Notes: generated by a model from the letters alone, not told the origin. 64,000 nt of DNA from Pseudomonadota bacterium (GCA_023431345.1 JAEYWK010000056.1:1-64000); one strand, 5' to 3'; counted from the first letter of the stretch, positions 7,785-16,940 are shown. Program-made: numbers and translations.

Positions 7785-10700
7785 TCACAGGCTCTTGGTG
7801 AGCACGGGAGCGGGGGCGAGATCACCCGCCTTGTCGCCGGTGTAGGCGGGGGCCGGCGCGCGCTGCGCCTTGCGACCCTTGCCCCCGTGGAAGCGCGAAA
7901 TGAAGCCTTTGAGGTTCTCGATGCTCAAATACACGACCGGCACCACGACGAGCGAGAGCAGCGTCGAGCTGATCACGCCGCCGATGACGGCGATGGCCAT
8001 GGGGGCGCGGAACTCGCTGCCTTCACTGTCACCGACCGCGGTCGGCCACATACCCAGCACCATCGCCGCCGACGTCATCAGAATCGGACGCAAGCGCTCG
8101 GGACCGGCCTCCAAGATGGCTTGGAGCGGCGTCTCGCCGTGATCACGCACGCGCACGATCGCGCGGTCGACGAGCAAAATGGCGTTCTTCGTCACGAGAC
8201 CCATGAGCAGCACGATGCCGATGAGGGCGCCCATCGCCAGCGTGTTGTTCGTGAGGAAGAGCCCCATGATGCCGCCGACGAGGGCGAGCGGCAACGTCAC
8301 CATGATCGTGAGCGGGTGAATGAAGCTCTCGAACTGCGACGCCAGCACGATGTAGATGAACACCACGCCGAGCAGCAGCGCGATGGCCATGTTCGAGTTG
8401 TTCTCGTTCATCAGCCGCAGCTGGCCATCGTAGAAAATGCTCATGCCCGGGGCGAGCGGCAGCTTCGCGATGGCGGGCTGGAACTCGGCGGCCACGTCGC
8501 CCAGCGGCCGCCCGATCGGCGTCGCCCAGATCGTCACCTGGCGATTGCGGTTCTCGCGCTCGATCACCTGCGGGCCGTCGGTGCGCGCGATGTTCACCAC
8601 GTCCGTGAGCTTCACCGGGCCGCGCGGGGTGGCGATCGTCACGTTGGCCAGCGCCGCGGCGTCCCCGCGGTAGGTTTTGTCCAGCCGCACCTTGATCGGG
8701 ACGTCGTCGCGCTGGCCGGGCTGGCGCAGCTTGCCCGCCTCTTCACCCTCGAGCGCGTTGCGCAGCGCGAGCGCGACCTCAGCCGCCGTCAGCCCGCGAT
8801 CGGCGGCGCGCTGCCGGTCGACCGTGACCGACAGCTCGGGTCGGCCCGGCGAGTACTTCACCTGAATGTCGCCGACGCCCTGCGTGTTCTTCAGGATCTT
8901 TTCGATCTGATTGGCGACGCGCTCGATGTCCGTGAACTCGACGCCGCGCACGTTGATCATGATCACCGCTTCGGTGGCGGCGCCTTCGACGAAGGGCGGG
9001 TCGGTCACGGCGATCTTGGCGTCCGGCAGCTTGGCCACCGCGCTCCGGCCGACCTCCTTCAGGTCGGCCAGCGTCGTGGTGCGCTCGTTCTTGGGGACGG
9101 CCACCACGCGCCACTTGACCTTGTTGACTTGGTCGCCATCGCCGATGGTCGCGAACACGGTCGTGAAGTCGGGGTGCTTCAGGAGATCGGTCTCGACGCT
9201 CTCGGTCAGGCGCGCCGTCTCCGCCAGCGACGTGCCGGCGGGCAGCTCGGCCTCGAGCACGTACTGGCCGCGGTCTTCCGAGTTGACGAACTCTTGGCCC
9301 GTGAGCTTGGCGATGAAGCCCATGAAGAACAGGCTGCCGATGGCCAGAGCGCCGACGATCAGCTTGTTGCGGAGCGACCAATGCAGCACCGCCTTGTAGG
9401 TGAGCTCCATCTGCCGGTGCGCCCACTCGAAGGGGAACTTCAGCCAGGCGAAGCGATCCGTCTTGTCGTGCAAATCTTTCGAGAAGCGCGACGACAACAT
9501 CGGGTCGAGCGTGAAGGCGACGAACAGCGAGATCATCACCGCCACCGAGATCGTGATGCCGAACTGGCGGAAGAACTGGCCGACCAGGCCCTCCACGAAC
9601 GCGATCGGCATGAACACGGCGACGATCGTGAGGGTGGTGGCGAACACCGCCAGCGCCACCTCCTTCGTGCCGTCGAGCGCGGCCTGCATCGGAGGCTTGC
9701 CGGCCTCCATGTGCTTGAAGATGTTCTCGCGCACCACCACCGCGTCGTCGATCAGCAAGCCGATGGCCAGCGACAGCGCGAGCAGCGTCATCATGTTCAG
9801 CGTGTAGCCGAAGATGTACATGAAGAAGAACGTGGCCACGACGCTCGTCGGCAAGGCCACGGCGCTGATCAGCGTCGAGCGCAAGTCGAGCATGAAGACC
9901 AGGATCACCAGCACGGCCATCGCGGCGCCGAAGATGATGTCGTGCTCGACCTGATCGACTTGGCTCTTGATGATGCGAGCCTGGTCGATGATCAGGGCTG
10001 CGCCGATGCCCTTCGGAAAGTCCTTCTCCAGGGTCGCCATCTTGGCTTTGATGTGCGACGCGACGTTGACGGTGTTCTCGCCCGAGCGCTTACGCACCTC
10101 GAACGTGACCGCCTCCTGGCCGTTCACCCGCACCCGGACGCGTTGATCTTCGAAGCCGTCCGTCACCGTCGCGACGTCGCGCAGGCGCACGGCCGAGCCG
10201 TCGGCGGCCGTGGCCACGATCGTCTCGCGGATCTGCGAGACGTCGGTGAACTCGGCCAGAGTGCGCACGCTGATTTCGCGGGTGCCCTCGTCGTAGTGGC
10301 CGGCGGGGACGTTGAGGTTCTCCAGGCGCAGCCGCTGCACCAGCTGCCCCGGGCTCAAGCCGAGAGCGTCCACGCGGGCGCGGTCGAGCTCCACGCGCAC
10401 CTCGCGCTTGGCGCCGCCCTTGACGTCCACGGCCGCGACGCCCTCGACCTGCTCCAGGGCGGGGCGCAGCACGTCGTCGGCGTAGGCGCGCAGCTCGGAG
10501 AGCGAGCCGCCGCCGCGCAGCGTGTAGGTCAGCACCGGAGCGGCCGAGACGTCGAAGCGCTGGACAATCGGCTCTTTCGTTTCGGGCGGCAGCTTGTAGC
10601 GCACCTGCGAGATGCGCTCGCGCACCTCGGTGGCGGCGTCTTTGACGTCGACCCCGAGGTTGAACATGACGAACAACATCGACGAGCCCTCGCGCGAATA

Positions 10701-10946
10701 CGAGCGCACGCGATCGATGCCGTTGATGCTGACGACCGAGTCCTCGAGCGGCTTGGAGACGAGCGACTCGACTTCGGCGGGGCCCGCGCCCGGGTAGGGG
10801 ACCGTCACCACTACCGCGGGGAACGAGACGTCCGGGAACAGGTCGCTGCCGAGGCGGGCGAAGCCCATGAAGCCGAGCACGAGCAGCGCCACCGTCACCA
10901 TCACGGTGAAGACGGGGCGCTTGATGGCGATGGCGGAGATGTTCAC
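7785..10946 (-). CDS. RND-family efflux permease (HAE1/AcrB-like)
   Basis: Inner-membrane proton-driven multidrug-type pump of 1053 residues. It begins VNISAIAIKRPVFTVMVTVALLVLGFMGF, the classic RND N-terminal helix, and contains the GLLIDDAVVVRENI segment in TM4 whose paired aspartates carry protons. The porter-domain start PYPGAGPAEVE and the repeat second half (TM7 onward) with LALVGGIMG and GLVTKNAILLVDRA are also present. The frame stays open upstream to 12020, but that extension lies inside the adaptor gene and has no similarity to the family. The real start is the GTG at 10944-10946, which overlaps the adaptor stop in GTGA and implies translational coupling. HAE1-type length and motifs favour organic substrates over metals. 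Confidence 0.95.
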   Translation of the reverse strand: MNISAIAIKRPVFTVMVTVALLVLGFMGFARLGSDLFPDVSFPAVVVTVPYPGAGPAEVESLVSKPLEDSVVSINGIDRVRSYSREGSSMLFVMFNLGVDVKDAATEVRERISQVRYKLPPETKEPIVQRFDVSAAPVLTYTLRGGGSLSELRAYADDVLRPALEQVEGVAAVDVKGGAKREVRVELDRARVDALGLSPGQLVQRLRLENLNVPAGHYDEGTREISVRTLAEFTDVSQIRETIVATAADGSAVRLRDVATVTDGFEDQRVRVRVNGQEAVTFEVRKRSGENTVNVASHIKAKMATLEKDFPKGIGAALIIDQARIIKSQVDQVEHDIIFGAAMAVLVILVFMLDLRSTLISAVALPTSVVATFFFMYIFGYTLNMMTLLALSLAIGLLIDDAVVVRENIFKHMEAGKPPMQAALDGTKEVALAVFATTLTIVAVFMPIAFVEGLVGQFFRQFGITISVAVMISLFVAFTLDPMLSSRFSKDLHDKTDRFAWLKFPFEWAHRQMELTYKAVLHWSLRNKLIVGALAIGSLFFMGFIAKLTGQEFVNSEDRGQYVLEAELPAGTSLAETARLTESVETDLLKHPDFTTVFATIGDGDQVNKVKWRVVAVPKNERTTTLADLKEVGRSAVAKLPDAKIAVTDPPFVEGAATEAVIMINVRGVEFTDIERVANQIEKILKNTQGVGDIQVKYSPGRPELSVTVDRQRAADRGLTAAEVALALRNALEGEEAGKLRQPGQRDDVPIKVRLDKTYRGDAAALANVTIATPRGPVKLTDVVNIARTDGPQVIERENRNRQVTIWATPIGRPLGDVAAEFQPAIAKLPLAPGMSIFYDGQLRLMNENNSNMAIALLLGVVFIYIVLASQFESFIHPLTIMVTLPLALVGGIMGLFLTNNTLAMGALIGIVLLMGLVTKNAILLVDRAIVRVRDHGETPLQAILEAGPERLRPILMTSAAMVLGMWPTAVGDSEGSEFRAPMAIAVIGGVISSTLLSLVVVPVVYLSIENLKGFISRFHGGKGRKAQRAPAPAYTGDKAGDLAPAPVLTKSL

Positions 10947-12142
10947 GGCTTGCCAGCCCCTTCGACGGCGACGACGTCGCCCGTCTTGGCTTCCGGCTTC
11001 GGCTTGGAGACGACGCGATCGGAGGCGCTCAGGCCACGCCGCACGAGCAGGGTCCCGTCTTTGTCGACCGCGAGCACGAGGCGCCGCGCCTCGAGGCGCC
11101 CGCCGTCGCCCAGCACCATGACCTCGTCTTGCGAGCCGGGACGCAGCACCTCGTGCGGCAGCTTCAAGACCTGGATCTCCGACTTGGCCGCGACCTTGGC
11201 CTGCACGAACGCGCCCGCGCGCAAGAAGCCGGGGTTGTCGAACGTGGCTTCGACGGGTACGCGGCGCGTGCGCTGGTCGACGGTGCCCAGCACGGCGCTG
11301 ACGCGACCGACGGCCTTGCCCGACTCGAGCTCGAGCTCCACGGGCGCGCCCGGCAAGAGCAGGTTGGCGTCGTGCTCGCTGACGGTGGTGGCGAGCTTCA
11401 GCACCTTGGTGTTGACGATCTCGAACAGGGGGCTGCCAGGACCGACCACCTCGCCGATGCCGTCGGGGATCTTGGTCACGGTGCCGGCGAACGGCGCCGT
11501 CAGCGTGTGATTGCCGAGCGAGACGCGGGCCAACGAGGACTGCGCTTTGGCGGCGTCGAGCTGGGCGAGCGCCAGAGCTCGCTGCTGGCTCGACTGGACG
11601 CCGCTCGCTTCCGCGAAGGAGCCGCTCTTCACCATGGCTTGCGTGCGCTGCTCGTGATCTTGCGCGAGGGCGAGCTGGGCTTCGGCGGCGCGCACCTGCG
11701 CTGCTGCGGCGGCGGCCTGCGCGCCCGCCTCCGTGGCGTCGAGCGTCGCGAGCACGGCGCCGGCTTTCACCTGATCGCCGACCTTCACCTTGAGCGAGCC
11801 GATCTTGCCGCCGACTTTGAAGCCGACGCTGGCAGACTGCTCGGCGGTGAGCGTGCCGTCGAGCACGACCGACGGCAGCCAGGTCGCGGCTTGCGGCGTG
11901 ACGACGCTGACGCGCTCGGGCTGCTTCGCGAGCTCGAGGTTCTTCTGCGACTCTTGGACGCGCTTCTCGGCGAGGGCGGCCTGCGCTCGAGTGGCGGTGG
12001 AGATGCGCGTCGAGGTCCACACGACGAGACCCCCGACGATCAAAAGCCCCGCGATCACTCCCACGAGCGGAGCCTTCACGCGCTCAGGCTGCGCTGTAGA
12101 AGCCGACTCCGAACCCCTACCAACTACGTTGGAATCAGACAT
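10943..12142 (-). CDS. RND efflux periplasmic adaptor (membrane fusion protein)
   Basis: 399-residue adaptor that bridges the RND pump and the TolC channel. An N-terminal membrane anchor is APLVGVIAGLLIVGGLVVW (about residues 24-42). The split barrel-sandwich halves follow (GKIGSLKVKVGDQVKAGAVLATLD and HTLTAPFAGTVTKIPDG), with an alpha-hairpin of Ala/Gln/Glu-rich helices between them (EAGAQAAAAAAQVRAAEAQLALAQDHEQ). Beta-barrel and membrane-proximal regions complete the fold. I chose the ATG at 12142 (MSDSNVV) over one at 12181, because the earlier start overlaps tetR and because GAGAGAAA precedes the chosen ATG. It follows tetR by 19 bp and overlaps the pump start by 4 bp. Confidence 0.93.
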   Translation of the reverse strand: MSDSNVVGRGSESASTAQPERVKAPLVGVIAGLLIVGGLVVWTSTRISTATRAQAALAEKRVQESQKNLELAKQPERVSVVTPQAATWLPSVVLDGTLTAEQSASVGFKVGGKIGSLKVKVGDQVKAGAVLATLDATEAGAQAAAAAAQVRAAEAQLALAQDHEQRTQAMVKSGSFAEASGVQSSQQRALALAQLDAAKAQSSLARVSLGNHTLTAPFAGTVTKIPDGIGEVVGPGSPLFEIVNTKVLKLATTVSEHDANLLLPGAPVELELESGKAVGRVSAVLGTVDQRTRRVPVEATFDNPGFLRAGAFVQAKVAAKSEIQVLKLPHEVLRPGSQDEVMVLGDGGRLEARRLVLAVDKDGTLLVRRGLSASDRVVSKPKPEAKTGDVVAVEGAGKP

Positions 12143-12161
12143 TTTCAGTATTTCTCTCGCG

Positions 12162-12875
12162 TTAACCGGGTCCCACGCCACCAGCAGTCAGGCTCTTGCC
12201 CCGCTCTACGTCGCGCCTCCCGGAGAGTTTCTGCTCTTCGTGCTCGAGCGCGACCAACACTTCGGGTCGCGCGATTCCCCCGAGAAACAGGCGCTGCACC
12301 TCGCGCAGCATGGCGTCGAGGTTCGGCTTGCTCTGCTCGCGTACCAGCTGCCGCGCGAGGCGATCGTAACCGCCCGCGATGAAGGCCGCGGCGGCGTCGA
12401 GAGCCAGGTCGGGGCGATAGAGGCCGATGTCGACCCCGTGCTGAATCAGCGCGGCGGTCTGACGCTGCGCGCGCTCCGCGAAGTCTTCAATCAGGTGCTG
12501 GTAGCTGGCGGAGCCGCCGCCCTCCAGGACCATGGCCATGAGCGCGCGATTTTCCCAAACGAACTCGAATATTTCCACGTTCTTCCCGTGGCAGGCTTCG
12601 AGGTAGGCGGTGACCATACCGTCGCCCGGTACGGTGGCGAGCTGCATGTCGCTCGAATCGTTCAGCATCGACTCGAGGTGCAAGACGACGCCCGCGAGCA
12701 GCTCGCGGAAGGCCTCTTCCTTGCTCTGGAAATGCAGGTAAAAGGCGCCCTTCGAGAGCTGAGCCAGCGTCGTGATGTCCTCGACCTTGGCGCGATCGAG
12801 CCCCCGCTCGGAGAACACGGTGCGCGCGGCGTCGAGCAAGCGGGCGCGGGCGTGGGGGTCGCTAGGGCGGGGCAT
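12162..12875 (-). CDS. TetR/AcrR-family repressor of the efflux operon
   Basis: 237-residue regulator. The N-terminal helix-turn-helix is canonical: ARLLDAARTVFSERGLDRAKVEDI, then LAQLSKGAFYLHFQSKEE, with the GAFYLHF recognition helix. The larger C-terminal ligand domain (about 75-215) includes VWENRALMAMVLEG and AFIAGGYDRLARQLV. It is the first gene of the operon followed by adaptor, pump and channel, a standard arrangement in which the repressor responds to a pump substrate and controls itself and the pump. The upstream region (12889-12929) carries three GGTCA-based repeats, the likely operator. The C-terminal 25 residues are polar and probably disordered. Confidence 0.92.
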   Translation of the reverse strand: MPRPSDPHARARLLDAARTVFSERGLDRAKVEDITTLAQLSKGAFYLHFQSKEEAFRELLAGVVLHLESMLNDSSDMQLATVPGDGMVTAYLEACHGKNVEIFEFVWENRALMAMVLEGGGSASYQHLIEDFAERAQRQTAALIQHGVDIGLYRPDLALDAAAAFIAGGYDRLARQLVREQSKPNLDAMLREVQRLFLGGIARPEVLVALEHEEQKLSGRRDVERGKSLTAGGVGPG

Positions 12876-12888
12876 GGCTCGGCGGGTC

Positions 12889-12929
12889 GGTCAGTGACCA
12901 GCCGGTCAATGACTCGCGGGTCAATATGA
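12889..12929. promoter_or_regulatory. Three 15-bp-phased operator-like repeats before tetR
   Basis: GGTCAGTGACC at 12889 (a perfect 5-1-5 palindrome), GGTCAATGAC at 12904 and GGTCAATATGA at 12919 start exactly 15 bp apart, decreasing in match with distance from the gene. They sit 14-54 bp upstream of the tetR start on the minus strand, where a repressor would block the promoter. Binding by the adjacent TetR protein is inferred from position. Confidence 0.6.
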
Positions 12930-13070
12930 TGAACGCCCGGAAAGCGTCAAGCCTCAGGGCATAGCGATTTCTGAAGCCGACGCTCCCTCGCGGCCGACCA
13001 TCGATGTCAGTCAGTTATCACAGCGAAGGGGGCGCGGGGCACCAATTGCCCGCGCCGTACGCGCCCGCCG

Positions 13071-14636
13071 CTAGCGCCGGAAGCGCTGCAGCTCGGCGTC
13101 GAACCCGCCGAGGTCGACAGACGTCAGTCGCTCCACGCCGAGCCCCGCGTCGGCGGCGGCCCGGGCCGTGGCGTCGGGGAAGGGCGAAAGCCAGACCATG
13201 CGTCCACCAGCCGCGAGCTGCCCGGCCACGTTCCTGACGACCTGGCACAGCACTCCCGACAGGCCCCGCGCCCGCAGCACTCGGCGACCCATCGGCGGAT
13301 TGGTCAGCACCAGGCTCAAGCCAGGCACGCGATGGTTGCGCGCGTCCGCTTGCTGCAGCTGGAGCTGCTCGCTCACCCCCGCGCGCATCGCGTTCTCACG
13401 AGCGGCAGCGAGCGCCCGCGCGTCGAGATCGGTTCCGTGGAGGGCGCGCGCGGGACCCAGGCGAGCGCGCTCGATCAGCTCGACGCCGCTGCCGGCGAAC
13501 GGGTCCCACACCACGTCGTCGGCGCGGGCGCCGGCGATGCGCGCGAGCGCGGCCGCGAGCGTCGGGTGTGACGCGGCCGGCACGTCGCGTACGCGGTAAG
13601 CGAAGCGCAGCTCGGGCGCAGCCGTCGGCTTGAGCAATAGCCGCCCTTCGTTGGCGCGCACCTCGATCGTCCACGGCGCCTGCGTCGGATCGTTCTTCAA
13701 CTCCGAGCCAGCATCACGGAGACCTTGCGCGACGCGCCAGGTATCGGCGCGTCGATGACCCGCGCCTTGCCACTCGAGACGGAAGCGAAGCGCGCCGTCC
13801 GTCCATGCTCGCAGGCTCGCGAGCAGGGACGGCTCGAGCAGCGCGGCGAGCACCCCCGACGTATCGAGGCCGTGCCGCAGCGGCCACACCAGCGCGATGG
13901 TGCTGGCGAGGCGCAGCGAGAGCAGCGGACGAAGCGGGCCGCCATGCTCGATCAGGACCTCGCTCTCGGAGCGGGCGGTGGCCCCGAAGGCGGCCGCTTC
14001 TTCGGCCAAGAACGCCGCCAAGCCGGCGCGGCAGCCGAGCGCTACCAGGAGCGGCGCGGGCAGCGGACGGTCGATGGCGATCGGCTCCGGCTCGCCTTGG
14101 GTGCGGCCGGTGGTGCGCTCGAGCATGAGCCGCGCGCGCTCCGCCACCTGTCGCAGGCTCTCCGGCACTTGAAGCGACTGCAGCCGCTCGAGCGCAGCCT
14201 CGCCACCGACCTTGCCCAGCGCTTCCACGAGTGAACGCAGCAGCTTGGTGTCGTTGGTCTCGAGGCAGGCGAGCAGCAGCGGCTCGGCGCGCGGCCGGCC
14301 ACTCTTGCCGAGCGCGATGGCGGCTTGGCGCCGCGTCTCGAGGTCAGTGCTCGCGAGGGCGCCTTCGAGAGCTTGCCAGAGCTCGGGGGAATCATGCGTG
14401 CGGAGCGCGCGGCCGATCAGGCGCACCAGCGCCGGCGAGGCGCTCGGCGCTTGCTCTGGCAAGCTCTGCGCCGCGAACGTGGCGGCGGGGAGCCCGGCCG
14501 AGAGCAGCGCGCGCTCGGCGTGCTCCGCGAGCTCCGGGTGCGCCAGCAGCGCCAGCATGTCGGGGAAGGCGCGACGGGGCGGCGTGTAGCCCGGGTCGCG
14601 AAGCGCGCGGCGTAGATCTTCCGTCACCGTGACCAT
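13071..14636 (-). CDS. HEAT-repeat / THUMP-like / RNA methyltransferase fusion
   Basis: 521-residue protein with three parts. Residues about 30-175 are HEAT-like helical repeats (TRRQAAIALGKSGRPRAEPLLLACL, then KLLRSLVEALGKVGGEAALERL). Residues about 190-345 align by pattern to the THUMP/ferredoxin-like region of Trm14/RlmL-type enzymes (PLLVALGCRAGLAAFLAEEA, LRLASTIALVWPL). Residues about 350-521 are a class I methyltransferase with FAYRVRDVPAASHPTLAAALARIAG, motif I DPFAGSGVELIERA (378-391), GTDLDARAL and catalytic TNPPMG (445-450), the (N/D)PPx motif of base-amine methyltransferases. It is probably a tRNA or rRNA guanine-N2 methyltransferase; the HEAT extension is unusual for the family. 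The start region abuts the divergent Nudix gene with a 29-bp gap. Confidence 0.8.
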   Translation of the reverse strand: MVTVTEDLRRALRDPGYTPPRRAFPDMLALLAHPELAEHAERALLSAGLPAATFAAQSLPEQAPSASPALVRLIGRALRTHDSPELWQALEGALASTDLETRRQAAIALGKSGRPRAEPLLLACLETNDTKLLRSLVEALGKVGGEAALERLQSLQVPESLRQVAERARLMLERTTGRTQGEPEPIAIDRPLPAPLLVALGCRAGLAAFLAEEAAAFGATARSESEVLIEHGGPLRPLLSLRLASTIALVWPLRHGLDTSGVLAALLEPSLLASLRAWTDGALRFRLEWQGAGHRRADTWRVAQGLRDAGSELKNDPTQAPWTIEVRANEGRLLLKPTAAPELRFAYRVRDVPAASHPTLAAALARIAGARADDVVWDPFAGSGVELIERARLGPARALHGTDLDARALAAARENAMRAGVSEQLQLQQADARNHRVPGLSLVLTNPPMGRRVLRARGLSGVLCQVVRNVAGQLAAGGRMVWLSPFPDATARAAADAGLGVERLTSVDLGGFDAELQRFRR

Positions 14637-14665
14637 GATACCGCGACTCGTGTTACGACGGGCGG

Positions 14666-15205
14666 GTGAAACCCTGGGAAATCCTTGCCAGCACGCTGCT
14701 CGTCGACGAGCGCTGGCTGCGCCTCCGCGAAGAGCACGTGCGCCTCGGCAACGGCCACGAGATCGAGCGCTTTCACGTGATCGAAGGGCCGGATTGGGCG
14801 AGCGTGCTTTGTGTCACCGAGGCTTCCGAGGTCGTGCTCGTGCGGCAATACCGACACGGCATCGCGAGCTCGAGCCTCGAGCTGCCAGCGGGCGTGATCG
14901 AGCCGCACGAATCGCCGGAAGTCGCAGCGCGGCGCGAGCTGCTCGAGGAGACGGGCTACGCCGCCGAGGATTGGGTTTGTATCCAGACTGTTTCGACGGA
15001 GCCGGCGCGGCACACGACCCGAGCTCACTTCTTTTGCGCCCGGGGGGCGCGTCTCGTTCAGAGACCGAGCCCGGAAGAGACCGAGCAGCTCGACATCGTG
15101 ACCGTGCCGCTCGCGGAGCTGCGGCGGCGGGCGATCGACGGGACAATCGTGCACGGCGTACAAATCGGGGCGATTCTAGGGGCGTTCGAGCGCGGGCTCG
15201 TCTAG
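14666..15205 (+). CDS. Nudix hydrolase, ADP-ribose pyrophosphatase-like
   Basis: 179-residue enzyme with a complete Nudix box: G-VIEPH-E-SPEVAAR-RELLEETGY matches Gx5Ex7REUxEExGU exactly (about residues 76-98). Upstream are WASVLCVTEASEVVLVRQYRHG and LELPAGV, the pattern of ADP-ribose/NDP-sugar pyrophosphatases, which hydrolyse nucleoside diphosphate derivatives using magnesium bound by the box glutamates. It starts with GTG at 14666, 29 bp from the divergent HEAT/THUMP/MTase gene. Its last 30 bases overlap the end of the converging methyltransferase-RluA fusion gene, so the two 3' ends share DNA. The precise substrate cannot be assigned. Confidence 0.88.
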   Translation: MKPWEILASTLLVDERWLRLREEHVRLGNGHEIERFHVIEGPDWASVLCVTEASEVVLVRQYRHGIASSSLELPAGVIEPHESPEVAARRELLEETGYAAEDWVCIQTVSTEPARHTTRAHFFCARGARLVQRPSPEETEQLDIVTVPLAELRRRAIDGTIVHGVQIGAILGAFERGLV

Positions 15206-16900
15206 CGCGCTGTCCACGAGCTGCGAGAGGTCGGGCGCCAGCTCGGAGCTCGCGCAGAGCACCGTACCCTCTCGGAGCACGAGCCGGCTCTCGTGACAAT
15301 GGGCGAAGGTGCGGTCGAGGCCGAAGCGGTGCTCGAGGAATTGGTTGGTCGCGTCGTCACCGCGCGGGTCTCCAAGCACGGGATGACCGATGCCGGCGAA
15401 GTCCGCGAGCAGCGCGCGCTCGTCGTCGTCGTGGACGCTGGCGCTGACCCAGGAGTGCCGGCCCAGCGCGCCGCGCTTCTTGTAGCGCGCGCCCGCCGTC
15501 GCCGCGCCGTCGCGATGGCGGGTGATGGTGCCCTGCTTGCGCAGGTTGCCGCGCACGCCGAGCGTGAGCCAGCGCTCGGCGGAGACGACGGACGCGAGCG
15601 AGGCGGGACGCGAGAACCAGCTCACGCCGCTCGTCTCGGCGCCCCAACCCTCGAGCGCCTCGGCATCGGCGAAGCCGGGGAGGCGACGCACGCGCGCGGT
15701 GAGGCTCTCGCCCGCGCTCGCCGTCATCGGCTCGAACGCCGCCTTCTCCACCGCGACCCAGTGCTCGTCGCGGTAGAGCACGCGGGGCGATGGCGGAGCC
15801 GCGGGGCCGAACCAGCACAGCGCCTCGATCGCGTCGCTCCACGGGATCATGTCGAGGGGCTCGGCGTGAGTCATCCGCATGCCTCCGAGCGCCAGGTGCG
15901 CGGCGTCGCGCGCCAAGGTGCGCGGGTTACACGACACGTAGCCCAGTAGTCGCGGCCGGGCTCGCGCGAGAGCCGCTCGCAGCTCGGGTGAAAGACCGCG
16001 TCGCGGCGGATTGACGAGCACGACGTCGAAGGGGCCTTGGGCCCGCTCCAGCACGAAGCGCGTCGCGTCGGACGTGACCGCGAGCAGCTTCAGACCTTGT
16101 TCGCGCGCGGCGCGTTCGGCGAGCGAAATCGCGGGCGCGTAGGCCTCGACAGCGGTGACGTCGGCGCCGCTGCGAGCCAGGGCCAGCGCGAGGCTGCCGT
16201 TGCCCGCGAACAGCTCGAGCACTCGCGGCGAGCGGCCGGGCGCTTGCTCGCCCACCCGCGCCAAGATCTGCGCGTGGACATGGCTGGCCTGCGCGGCATG
16301 CGCCTGCACGAAGCCTCCGTGCGCCGCGTACGCGTACGGCGCGGCTTCGGCGAGCGCGTGACGGGCCGCGCTCGGGCCGGCGACGACGCGCGGCTCTCCG
16401 GCGATCAGGCGCACGTTACCAGGTGGCCGCAGCGCGAGCGCCACGCTGAGCGCGTCACCGCTTTCGACCAGCTCCCGCGCGACGCGCGTCAGCGACTCGT
16501 CGTGGCTCGGCGCTTCGCTCAGCAGCGTGATGAGGACGCCCTCGGAGGTCTCGCGGAAGTCGGCGCCGTAGATGGGGAGCGGCAGCCGCGCCCGGAGCGC
16601 GCGCGTGGCCGCCGTCAGCGCGCCGGAAAGCACGCGACAGCCCTCCACGTCGACGACGCGGTGCGAGCCACGCTCATACAGCCCCAGAGCTCGCCCGGCC
16701 ACCACGAGCTTGGCGCGCAGGCGGTACCCGAGCGTCGGTGCGGCGCCGCGTGGCGCGGCGACCTCGGGCGAAAGCTCGCCGTACCGCGCGAGCGCGCGGC
16801 CTAGCTCCTGCCCCTTGCGCGCGAGCCCCGCTGCATACGGGGCATCCCCGAGCGGGCAGCCAGGGCAGCGCTGCTGCTTGGGACAAGCCAGGTCGGTCAC
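15176..16900 (-). CDS. RlmD/TrmA-type m5U methyltransferase fused to degenerate RluA domain
   Basis: 574 residues in two domains. Residues 1-365 are an RlmD (RumA)-like 5-methyluridine RNA methyltransferase: [4Fe-4S] cysteines C6, C12, C15 and C88, SAM motif VLELFAGNGSLALALA (227-242), VNPPRRG (296-302), the nucleophile in VSCNP (C324) and the general-base Glu in DAIEAL (E359). Residues 372-545 resemble an RluA-type pseudouridine synthase (VLYRDEHWVAVEK, TSGVSWFSR, GIGHPVLGD), but the catalytic HRLDxxTSG is EGWGAETSG (417-425), so the Asp nucleophile is a Gly. The C-terminal domain is probably an RNA-binding relic and not an active synthase. Start GTG at 16900. The 3' end overlaps the Nudix gene by 30 bp. 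Confidence 0.88.
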   Translation of the reverse strand: MTDLACPKQQRCPGCPLGDAPYAAGLARKGQELGRALARYGELSPEVAAPRGAAPTLGYRLRAKLVVAGRALGLYERGSHRVVDVEGCRVLSGALTAATRALRARLPLPIYGADFRETSEGVLITLLSEAPSHDESLTRVARELVESGDALSVALALRPPGNVRLIAGEPRVVAGPSAARHALAEAAPYAYAAHGGFVQAHAAQASHVHAQILARVGEQAPGRSPRVLELFAGNGSLALALARSGADVTAVEAYAPAISLAERAAREQGLKLLAVTSDATRFVLERAQGPFDVVLVNPPRRGLSPELRAALARARPRLLGYVSCNPRTLARDAAHLALGGMRMTHAEPLDMIPWSDAIEALCWFGPAAPPSPRVLYRDEHWVAVEKAAFEPMTASAGESLTARVRRLPGFADAEALEGWGAETSGVSWFSRPASLASVVSAERWLTLGVRGNLRKQGTITRHRDGAATAGARYKKRGALGRHSWVSASVHDDDERALLADFAGIGHPVLGDPRGDDATNQFLEHRFGLDRTFAHCHESRLVLREGTVLCASSELAPDLSQLVDSALDEPALERP

Positions 16901-16940
16901 GGCGCGGCTCTACCAAATCCATGACGCCAACGCCGGGTGC

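Noticed and set aside
7887..11510. 1207-codon open frame on the plus strand opposite the RND pump gene
   Set aside because: Antisense to strongly conserved RND and adaptor genes; composition is His/Arg/Gln-rich low complexity, as expected of a shadow frame in high-GC coding DNA.
10947..12020. N-terminal extension of the RND permease frame
   Set aside because: Lies inside the adaptor gene, is Arg/Ala-rich and unlike RND proteins; the GTG at 10946 gives the correct family start.
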